Source of the DNA: Streptomyces sp. MMG1533
GTDB lineage: Bacteria; Actinomycetota; Actinomycetes; Streptomycetales; Streptomycetaceae
Direction: 5' to 3'
Assembly (NCBI RefSeq): GCF_001279775.1
Contig: NZ_LGDG01000292.1
Span: forward strand, 1 to 54,987
Length of the DNA stretch: 54,987 nt
Positions 48,330 to 54,987 of this stretch are shown piece by piece. Numbering within the stretch: position 1 is the first letter of the stretch; each line of letters opens with the position of its first letter. The position numbers and the translations under genes were made by a program. The notes below the pieces were generated by a model. That model was not told where the DNA came from and made no database searches. It saw nothing but the letters and a program-made list of their open reading frames with translations.

Positions 48330-49412
48330 TTAGCGCTCGACCTCGCCCTTGATGAACTTCTCGACGTTGGCGTAGGCCTCGTCGTCGAAGTACTGGACCG
48401 GCGGGGACTTCATGAAGTACGAGGACGCCGACAGGATCGGGCCGCCGATGCCTCGGTCCTTGGCGATCTTCGCGGCACGGAGGGCGTCGATGATGACACC
48501 CGCGGAGTTCGGGGAGTCCCAGACCTCGAGCTTGTACTCCAGGTTCAGCGGGACGTCACCGAAGGCGCGGCCCTCGAGGCGGACGTACGCCCACTTGCGG
48601 TCGTCGAGCCAGGCGACGTAGTCGGACGGGCCGATGTGGACGTTCTTCGCGCCCATGTCCCGGTCGGGGATCTGGGAGGTGACGGCCTGCGTCTTGGAAA
48701 TCTTCTTGGACTCGAGGCGGTCGCGCTCCAGCATGTTCTTGAAGTCCATGTTGCCGCCGACGTTGAGCTGCATGGTGCGCTCGAGACGGACACCGCGGTC
48801 CTCGAAGAGCTTCGCCATCACGCGGTGGGTGATGGTGGCGCCGACCTGCGACTTGATGTCGTCGCCGACGATCGGGACGCCCGCCTCGGTGAACTTGTCC
48901 GCCCACTCCTTGGTGCCGGCGATGAAGACCGGGAGGGCGTTGACGAACGCCACCTTGGCGTCGATGGCGGCCTGGGCGTAGAACTTCGCCGCGTCCTCGG
49001 AACCGACGGGCAGGTAGCAGACGAGGACGTCGACCTGCTTGTCCTTGAGGACCTGCACCACGTCGACCGGGGTCTCGGCGGACTCCTCGATGGTCTCGCG
49101 GTAGTACTTGCCGAGGCCGTCGAGGGTGTGGCCACGCTGGACCGTGACGCCCTTGTTCGGGACGTCGCAGATCTTGATGGTGTTGTTCTCGCTGGCACCG
49201 ATGGCGTCCGAAAGGTCGAGGCCGACCTTCTTCGCGTCGACGTCGAAGGCGGCGACGAACTCGACGTCACCGACGTGGTAGTCGCCGAACTGGACGTGCA
49301 TCAGGCCGGGGACCTTGGACGCCGGGTCGGCATCCTTGTAGTACTCGACTCCCTGCACCAGCGACGCGGCGCAGTTGCCCACGCCGACGATGGCTACGCG
49401 AACCGAACCCAT
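48330..49412 (-). CDS. ino1: Myo-inositol-1-phosphate synthase
   Basis: 360 residues from ATG 49412 ([20 protein letters not shown]) with GGGAG upstream. The Rossmann motif VGVGNCAAS, the [14 protein letters not shown] motif and the conserved Lys region SKISKTQ-like ([11 protein letters not shown]), [12 protein letters not shown] and [11 protein letters not shown] are seen. It converts glucose 6-phosphate to inositol 1-phosphate for phosphatidylinositol and mycothiol. This is the short actinobacterial type. Confidence 0.94.
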   Translation of the reverse strand: MGSVRVAIVGVGNCAASLVQGVEYYKDADPASKVPGLMHVQFGDYHVGDVEFVAAFDVDAKKVGLDLSDAIGASENNTIKICDVPNKGVTVQRGHTLDGLGKYYRETIEESAETPVDVVQVLKDKQVDVLVCYLPVGSEDAAKFYAQAAIDAKVAFVNALPVFIAGTKEWADKFTEAGVPIVGDDIKSQVGATITHRVMAKLFEDRGVRLERTMQLNVGGNMDFKNMLERDRLESKKISKTQAVTSQIPDRDMGAKNVHIGPSDYVAWLDDRKWAYVRLEGRAFGDVPLNLEYKLEVWDSPNSAGVIIDALRAAKIAKDRGIGGPILSASSYFMKSPPVQYFDDEAYANVEKFIKGEVER

Positions 49413-49456
49413 TCCGGTTGCTCCCTGTGTGTACGAGTGAGGCCCTGGCAGGGGCC

Positions 49457-50137
49457 TCACGTGGTGGTGTCGCCGGGCGTATCCGGACCGGAGGTGTCCC
49501 CGGTCCGGGGCAGGACGCCCGGCGCTCCCTCTGTGGTGTCGCGAGCGGGTGCTTCGTGGGCGGAACCCTTCAGGTCCCGTCCGGCCCGCTCGCTCTCGAT
49601 GAGCTCGTTCAACCAGCGCACTTCGCGCTCCACGGACTCCATCCCGTGGCGCTGGAGCTCAAGCGTGTAGTCGTCGAGGCGTTCCCGGGTGCGGGCCAAA
49701 GAGGCGCGCATCTTTTCCAGGCGCTCCTCGAGCCGGCTGCGGCGACCCTCAAGGACGCGCATGCGCACATCACGAGAGGTCTGCCCGAAGAAGGCGAAGC
49801 GAGCGGCGAAGGTCTCGTCCTCGTACGCGTCTGGCCCCGTCTGCGAGAGGAGCTCCTCGAAGTGCTCCTTACCTTCCGCCGTCAACCGATAGACGATCTT
49901 GGCGCGACGCCCTGCGAGTGGTGCGGCGAGGGCGTCCTCGGGGGTGTTCCCCGGCTCTTCGATCAACCAGCCGTTCGCGACCAGCGTCTTGAGGCAGGGG
50001 TACAGGGTTCCGTAGCTGAACGCACGGAACACGCCCAGTGACGTGTTGAGTCGTTTGCGCAGCTCATAGCCGTGCATCGGGGATTCGCGGAGCAGGCCGA
50101 GTACGGCGAACTCGAGGATGCCGGAACGTCGGCTCAT
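49457..50137 (-). CDS. PadR-family transcriptional regulator
   Basis: 226 residues. N-terminal winged helix: [20 protein letters not shown], then [20 protein letters not shown] and the wing [15 protein letters not shown]. The C-terminal part is a long coiled coil ([40 protein letters not shown]) for dimerisation. Ends 45 nt before ino1, so it probably heads that operon; a perfect palindrome 63 bp upstream is its likely operator. Confidence 0.9.
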   Translation of the reverse strand: MSRRSGILEFAVLGLLRESPMHGYELRKRLNTSLGVFRAFSYGTLYPCLKTLVANGWLIEEPGNTPEDALAAPLAGRRAKIVYRLTAEGKEHFEELLSQTGPDAYEDETFAARFAFFGQTSRDVRMRVLEGRRSRLEERLEKMRASLARTRERLDDYTLELQRHGMESVEREVRWLNELIESERAGRDLKGSAHEAPARDTTEGAPGVLPRTGDTSGPDTPGDTTT

Positions 50138-50523
50138 CGTCGCCTCCCCTCTGCCGCGACCCGTCGAGACGGGTGCCGTGACGGTCTTTATGCCGAGCTG
50201 ATGTATCGACTCGATACATCCAGACGATAGAACGGCCTTCCGGATGCGGCAAGAGGGGGGACGGTGAACGGGATCACATCACTGATTCATGGGAAGCGAG
50301 TTGCCTGATTTGGGGTGAACTTCTGGGCTAGGCGGGTTTTGACGGTGCGTAGTCTGTGCGCCATGCACACCACCGGGAACCGAGTGACGACTGGGGAGCG
50401 TCGTCGTCCTTGGTGCAGTACGGGTGAATGCAGGACCGACCACATCCGTACTTCGGGGGGACCGGAAACCAGCCGCCGTTTCCAGGCGCGCAAAGGTGCG
50501 CCTGCCCGAGGAGTAATCGTTCG
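50138..50523. other. Intergenic region between divergent padR and PBP genes
   Basis: 386 bp without a convincing gene. It holds the palindrome at 50201-50219 and should hold both promoters. The apparent frame from 50428 is an upstream extension of the PBP gene; its 32 residues look non-coding. Confidence 0.5.
50201..50219. promoter_or_regulatory. Perfect palindromic operator upstream of padR
   Basis: ATGTATCGACTCGATACAT: 9-bp arms around one base, with ATGT/ACAT ends typical of PadR operators. Confidence 0.75.
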
Positions 50524-53214
50524 ATGAGCGAGCACCGTCGCAAACCGCCGCAGCCGCAGGGAGGCGGACGTGCCGCGGCCCGACGCGGCCAGTCCGGCTC
50601 GTCCTCCGGTCGCCGCGCGGCACCGCGAGGCGCCACCGGGTCACCTTCCGACTCCTATGGGGCGAGCTCCCATGAGTCGGATTCCTACGGTCCGGGAGGT
50701 CAGGAGCGCCCGCCCGGCGGCCGCGCCGACGCGCGCCGGGCGGCACAGAGAAGTGGTGGCGGCCGACGCAGAGCCGCCGAACCCGCCGGCCGCGGTGGCC
50801 GGCGCGGTGGCCCGAACGGCCCCGGGCGGGGGCGTCCTGCGGCTTCCGGCAAGAAGCGGCTGATCGACTATCCACGTGCCGGCAAGTACGGCGTGGCGCG
50901 CTGGGTGCCGTCGTGGAAGCTGGTGACAGGAATGTTCATCGGCTTCTTCGGAGGCCTGGTCGCGGTCGCGGGCGTTGGGTACGCACTGGTGAGCGTCCCG
51001 AACATCGACCAGACCGCGACGGCGCAGAACAACGTCTACTACTGGGCCAACGGCACCGAGATGGTCGCCACGGGCGGCGAGACGAACCGCCAGAACGTCA
51101 ACCTCTCGCAGATCCCCAAGGCGATGCAGTACGCCGTCATCTCGCAGGAGAACAAGACCTTCGAGACCGACAGCGGCATCGACCCAAAGGGCATCGCCCG
51201 CGCCGTGTTCAACATGGCCAGGGGCGGTGAGACGCAGGGTGGCTCGACCATCACCCAGCAGTACGTGAAGAACGCGATGCTGAACGACCAGTCCCAGACG
51301 GTCTCGCGAAAGTTCAAGGAGATCTTCGTCTCCATCAAGGTGGGCGCCACGGTGTCGAAGGACGACATCATGGAGGGCTACCTGAACTCGGCGTACTACG
51401 GTCGCTCGGCTTACGGCATCCAGGCAGCCGCCCGCGCCTACTTCAACAAGGACGCCGTCGACCTGAACGAGGGAGAGTGCGCCTTCCTTGCGGCGACACT
51501 CAAGGGCGCCACGTACTACGACCCGGCGGGCTCGACGTCCATCGACCCGACCGGTGCCAGTCCCGCCGCCAACCAGAAGCGGGCCCTGACACAGATGCAG
51601 GACACGCTCGACAAGATGGTCGAGTACGGCCATCTGAACCCCACGGTGCGGGCCAAGTACACCAAGCTCCCCGACTGGAAGAACCCGCGCTCGAACAACG
51701 AGCTGAGCGGCCAGGTGGGCTACCTCGTCGACCTCGCCAAGGCGTACCTGATCAACAACGACATCATCAGCGCCGACAAGCTGCAGCAGGGCGGCTTCTC
51801 GATCTACACGACCTTCGACAAGAAGAAGGTCGACGAGCTCGAGAAGTCGGTCAAGAAGGTCCAGAAGGCGAACATCAAGCCCAAGGAACGCCCGAAGACG
51901 GACAAATACGTCCAGTTCGGCGGAGCCTCTGTGGATCCGACGACCGGTGCCATCAAGGCCATCTACGGCGGTGAGGACGCGACCAAGCACTTCACCAACA
52001 ACGCGGACGCCACCGGTGCGCAGGTGGGTTCGACGTTCAAGCCGTTCGTGCTCGCGGCGGCGATGAAGTGGGGTGTGCGGGATCCTGACGGTCCCGAGTC
52101 GCAGGCGCAGGACGAACGCACCGTCGTGTCCCCGAAGAGCCTGTTCAGCGGCGAGAACGATCTCAAGATCAAGAACTACGACGGGTCGATCTGGAAGAAC
52201 GAGAAGGGGAAGGAGTGGCTCCAGGAGAACGACGGCCAGGAGTCGTACGGCACTGCGCCGAAGTACAACATCGACCTGCGTGAGGCGATGCGGGAGTCGG
52301 TGAACTCCGCCTTCGTACAGCTCGGCATGGACGTCGGGCTGGACAAGGTGAAGGAGTCGGCCATGGACGCCGGCCTCAAGGAGAACAGCCTTGCGGGCAC
52401 GAGCTTCCCGTCCTTCTCCATCGGTATCTCCGACCCCAGCGCGATCCGCATGGCGGGTGCCTATGCCACGTTTGCGGCCAGCGGCAAGCAGCGGGAGCCG
52501 TTCTCGGTTCAGAGGGTCACGAGCAAGGACGGCTCGATCTACACGCACAAGGACGCGCCCAAGGACGCGTTCGAGGCGAAGGTCGCCGACAACGTCACGG
52601 ACGTCCTCAAGACCGTCGTCGAGAAGGGCACGGGTACCAACGCCCAGCTGACCGGACGTGAGGTGGCGGGCAAGACCGGTACCACCGACGGCAACAAGTC
52701 CGCCTGGTTCGTGGGCTACACCCCGCAGCTGTCTACGTCGATCACCATGTTCCGGATGGACGACGACGAGTCCAAGAAGAACCGCGAGTTCCTGAAGATG
52801 TTCGGAACGGGTGGCCAGGAGAAGATCCATGGTGCCTCGTTCCCGTCCGAGATCTGGCACGACTACATGGAACAGGCGCTGAAGGGTGTGAAGGCGGAGC
52901 CGTTCCCGACTCCGGAGCCCATCGGCGAGATCGTCAACGACGTCCCGAGTCCGACGCCCACTCCCACGGTCAGCGAGACGCCGTCCGCCACTCCGACGCC
53001 GAGTCCGTCGCCCAGCGAGACGACGACGTCTCCGTCGCCCACGCCGACCGAGAGCTGCCAGTTCGACTGGCAGTGCACCGGTGACACCACCGGCGGGACG
53101 GACACCGGAGGCACCGACGGAGGTGTGTCCTCCACACCCACAGCCACGTCGACAGACACGAACGGCAACAACGGAAACAACAACGGAGGCATCTTCGGAG
53201 GCCCAGCCGGTTAG
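50524..53214 (+). CDS. Class A penicillin-binding protein (bifunctional)
   Basis: 896 residues from ATG 50524. A ~125-residue basic disordered cytoplasmic tail precedes one membrane anchor (LVTGMFIGFFGGLVAVAGVG). The GT51 transglycosylase has SQENKTFETDSGIDPKGIAR, GGSTITQQYVKN and YLNSAYYGRSAYGIQAAARA. The transpeptidase has STFK (GAQVGSTFKPFVLA), SVN and KTGTT motifs. A Pro/Ser/Thr-rich then Asn/Gly-rich tail of about 100 residues, with one Cys pair (CQFDWQC), ends the protein. Confidence 0.94.
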   Translation: MSEHRRKPPQPQGGGRAAARRGQSGSSSGRRAAPRGATGSPSDSYGASSHESDSYGPGGQERPPGGRADARRAAQRSGGGRRRAAEPAGRGGRRGGPNGPGRGRPAASGKKRLIDYPRAGKYGVARWVPSWKLVTGMFIGFFGGLVAVAGVGYALVSVPNIDQTATAQNNVYYWANGTEMVATGGETNRQNVNLSQIPKAMQYAVISQENKTFETDSGIDPKGIARAVFNMARGGETQGGSTITQQYVKNAMLNDQSQTVSRKFKEIFVSIKVGATVSKDDIMEGYLNSAYYGRSAYGIQAAARAYFNKDAVDLNEGECAFLAATLKGATYYDPAGSTSIDPTGASPAANQKRALTQMQDTLDKMVEYGHLNPTVRAKYTKLPDWKNPRSNNELSGQVGYLVDLAKAYLINNDIISADKLQQGGFSIYTTFDKKKVDELEKSVKKVQKANIKPKERPKTDKYVQFGGASVDPTTGAIKAIYGGEDATKHFTNNADATGAQVGSTFKPFVLAAAMKWGVRDPDGPESQAQDERTVVSPKSLFSGENDLKIKNYDGSIWKNEKGKEWLQENDGQESYGTAPKYNIDLREAMRESVNSAFVQLGMDVGLDKVKESAMDAGLKENSLAGTSFPSFSIGISDPSAIRMAGAYATFAASGKQREPFSVQRVTSKDGSIYTHKDAPKDAFEAKVADNVTDVLKTVVEKGTGTNAQLTGREVAGKTGTTDGNKSAWFVGYTPQLSTSITMFRMDDDESKKNREFLKMFGTGGQEKIHGASFPSEIWHDYMEQALKGVKAEPFPTPEPIGEIVNDVPSPTPTPTVSETPSATPTPSPSPSETTTSPSPTPTESCQFDWQCTGDTTGGTDTGGTDGGVSSTPTATSTDTNGNNGNNNGGIFGGPAG

Positions 53215-53237
53215 CCGTCATATCGCCCGCTGAGGGT

Positions 53238-53251
53238 GTTTCACGTGAAAC
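53238..53251. promoter_or_regulatory. parS: parS site
   Basis: Perfect GTTTCACGTGAAAC between the PBP and glycosyltransferase genes. Confidence 0.95.
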
Positions 53252-53253
53252 AG

Positions 53254-53284
53254 GGGCCGTCGCACCCACCAGGTGCGGCGGCCC
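53254..53284 (+). terminator. Hairpin terminator after the PBP gene
   Basis: GGGCCGTCGCACC and GGTGCGGCGGCCC around a 5-nt loop, immediately after a parS site. Confidence 0.7.
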
Positions 53285-53322
53285 TCGGCGTATTCCTAGG
53301 CGCGTACGGCAGGATGTGCGGC

Positions 53323-54843
53323 ATGCCCAGTGCAGAATCGACGCCAACGAGCGTGCACGAGCCGGACGTGGTGCGGCCGACCAAGAACGACGAGGTCGCC
53401 AGGAGCGGCAGCGAGCTGATCGGTGGCCCCGTCGGGCGGCGTGCCCTGCTCGGGACGTCCTGGTGGACTCCCGTCCGGATCATCGCTCTCGTGGCGATCG
53501 GCATGTTCGCCCTCGGCCTGGTCCAGAAGGCGCCCTGCTACAACGGGGCCTGGTTCTTCGGCGCCAGCTCGCAGTACACGCATGCGTGCTACTCGGACAT
53601 CCCGCACCTCTACCAGGGGCGTGGCTTCGCCGACGGGCTTGTGCCCTACTTCGACAAGCTCCCCGGGGACATGCAGTACCTCGAATATCCGGTGCTGACC
53701 GGTGTGTTCATGGAGGTCGCCAGCTGGCTCACGCCCAGCAGCGGCAGCATCCAGGACCAGGAACAGTGGTACTGGATGGTCAATGCCGGGATGCTGATGG
53801 CGTGCGCGGCCATCATCGCCGTCTGCGTGACCCGTACGCACGCCCGGCGCCCCTGGGACGGCCTGCTGGTGGCCCTGGCGCCTGCCGCCGCGTTGACCGC
53901 CACCATCAACTGGGACCTGCTGGCGGTCGCTCTGACGGCCGCTGCGATGCTGATGTGGTCGCGGGGCCGCTCCCTCGCCTTCGGCGTTCTGCTGGGGCTC
54001 GCCACGGCCGCGAAGCTCTATCCCTTCCTCCTGCTCGGCCCGTTGCTCGTGCTGTGCTGGCGCGCCGGCAGATGGCGTGAATACGGGACGGCTCTGGTGG
54101 GCGCGATCATCGCCTGGCTGGTCGTGAATCTGCCGGTGATGTTCTTCGCCTTCGACGGCTGGTCGAAGTTCTACACGTTCAGTCAGGAGCGGGGTGTCGA
54201 CTTCGGCTCCTTCTGGCTGATCTGGTCCCAGAACTCGAGCAACCCGCCCAGCACCGAGACCGTCAACACGATGGCCACGCTGTTGATGCTGGTGTGCTGC
54301 GGGGGCATCGCGGCGCTTGCGCTGACCGCCCCGCGCCGTCCCCGCTTCGCTCAGCTCGCCTTCCTGATCGTCGCGGCGTTCATCCTCACCAACAAGGTCT
54401 ACTCGCCGCAGTACGTCCTCTGGCTGGTGCCGCTGGCCGTGCTGGCCCGGCCCAAGTGGCGGGACTTCCTGATCTGGCAGGCGTGCGAGGTGGCGTACTT
54501 CCTGGGCATCTGGCTGTACCTCGCGTACACGACCAGCGGAGACGCCCACAAGGGTCTGCCGACCGACGGCTATCACTGGGCCATCGCCCTTCACCTGCTG
54601 GGCACGCTGTACCTGTGTGCGGTGGTCGTGCGCGACATCTTCATGCCGGAGCGGGACGTGGTGCGCCGGGCCGGCGACGACGACCCCTCCGGTGGCGTGC
54701 TCGACGGCGCGGAGGACGTCTTCGTCCTCGGCCCCGCCGCTCATCCGCCGCGGCACGCGGCCCACTTCGACGGTCCTCAGGTGGAGTGGGGCAGTCGGGG
54801 CGCGGTGGCCTCAGCTGAGCCTTCTGAGGGCAGTTCGCTCTGA
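53323..54843 (+). CDS. Polytopic membrane glycosyltransferase (GT87/DUF2029 type)
   Basis: 506 residues from ATG 53323; starts further upstream would begin inside the parS site. About ten membrane segments. The first (IIALVAIGMFALGLVQKAPC) is followed by an outside loop with acidic residues (CYSDIPHLYQGRGFADGLVP), as in polyprenyl-phosphate-mannose-dependent GT-C enzymes, and LEYPVLTGVFMEVASWL. AKLYPFLLLGPLLVL and NKVYSPQYVLWLVPLAVL are typical of the GT87 group. Probably adds a sugar from a lipid-linked donor at the envelope; acceptor unknown. Confidence 0.85.
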   Translation: MPSAESTPTSVHEPDVVRPTKNDEVARSGSELIGGPVGRRALLGTSWWTPVRIIALVAIGMFALGLVQKAPCYNGAWFFGASSQYTHACYSDIPHLYQGRGFADGLVPYFDKLPGDMQYLEYPVLTGVFMEVASWLTPSSGSIQDQEQWYWMVNAGMLMACAAIIAVCVTRTHARRPWDGLLVALAPAAALTATINWDLLAVALTAAAMLMWSRGRSLAFGVLLGLATAAKLYPFLLLGPLLVLCWRAGRWREYGTALVGAIIAWLVVNLPVMFFAFDGWSKFYTFSQERGVDFGSFWLIWSQNSSNPPSTETVNTMATLLMLVCCGGIAALALTAPRRPRFAQLAFLIVAAFILTNKVYSPQYVLWLVPLAVLARPKWRDFLIWQACEVAYFLGIWLYLAYTTSGDAHKGLPTDGYHWAIALHLLGTLYLCAVVVRDIFMPERDVVRRAGDDDPSGGVLDGAEDVFVLGPAAHPPRHAAHFDGPQVEWGSRGAVASAEPSEGSSL

Positions 54844-54933
54844 GCGAACGGGGCATGGGTGACCCACGCGAAAGGCCGTACACGGGTTCTTCCGTTCTAG
54901 TGGTCGTTGCAACACACCAGCTCAGGGGACGCG

Positions 54934-54987
54934 ATGGACTTCAAGATCCGGGAGGTCCGGACAGCTCAGGGACCCAGAGCCCTGCTG
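54934..54987 (+). CDS. Start of a gene running off the window (possibly IS30-family transposase)
   Basis: Only 18 codons: MDFKIREVRTAQGPRALL, after a GGGGA ribosome site. The short sequence resembles what I remember of N-termini of IS30-family transposases in actinobacteria. The upstream AGTGGTCGTTGCAACAC could be an insertion-sequence terminal repeat. This is a guess from very little sequence. Confidence 0.35.
   Translation, partial: MDFKIREVRTAQGPRALL

Overview
This is an actinobacterial chromosome window, almost certainly Streptomyces. Evidence: very high GC with GC-rich third codon positions, frequent GTG starts, a DnaA-box-dense oriC lying between dnaA and dnaN, the gene order rpmH-rnpA-yidD-yidC-jag-rsmG-parA-parB, Streptomyces-type small families (a DLW-39 protein, a MAQNK small secreted protein), and repeated parS sites GTTTCACGTGAAAC. 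No species call is attempted.

Layout. (1) 1-2592: left flank of core genes: the open end of an unrecognised secreted/membrane protein, a DLW-39 family peptide and a small secreted protein, closed by terminators and a 7-bp tandem repeat. (2) 2593-15253: an integrated actinomycete integrative and conjugative element (AICE) of the pSAM2 type, bounded by 50-bp direct repeats that are the 3' part of tRNA-Ile(GAT). Its module runs Nudix hydrolase, XRE regulator, GntR (KorSA-like) repressor with three palindromic operators, an operon of transfer genes (FtsK/TraB-type translocase, Spd-like proteins), RepSA-type replication initiator, Xis and Int, next to the intact tRNA-Ile. Its left third is decayed: it holds a dnaA pseudogene and an IS481-family insertion with a clean 15-bp target duplication. 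(3) 15396-25246, all minus strand: DUF3566 protein, gyrA, gyrB, DciA-like (DUF721), recF, gnd, dnaN. (4) 25247-26169: oriC with about 19 DnaA-box-like 9-mers. (5) dnaA (minus), then rpmH to parB on the plus strand. (6) 34607-45179: acetyltransferase, trxA, trxB, anti-sigma factor, sigM, pseudokinase, murJ and a DUF6049 protein, an order that parallels the M. tuberculosis Rv3909-Rv3918 region. (7) 45437-54987: cca, an MFS transporter, inositol-phosphate synthase, a PadR regulator, a class A PBP, a GT87-type glycosyltransferase and the first 18 codons of a further gene.

Functionally the core carries replication initiation (DnaA, DnaN, DciA), topology (GyrAB), origin segregation (ParAB plus seven exact and one near-exact parS sites), membrane-protein insertion and tRNA/RNase P maturation, redox, and envelope synthesis. 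The AICE has inserted about 10 kb from oriC.

The observations most worth a second look are: the intact DnaA lacks six residues in the AAA+ initiator-specific region that a dnaA pseudogene inside the AICE still encodes; the AICE carries its own replacement tRNA terminator; DnaA boxes lie in the parA leader; a parS site sits at the centre of a 40-bp perfect palindrome after cca; and an 8-bp duplication breaks a small AICE membrane gene.
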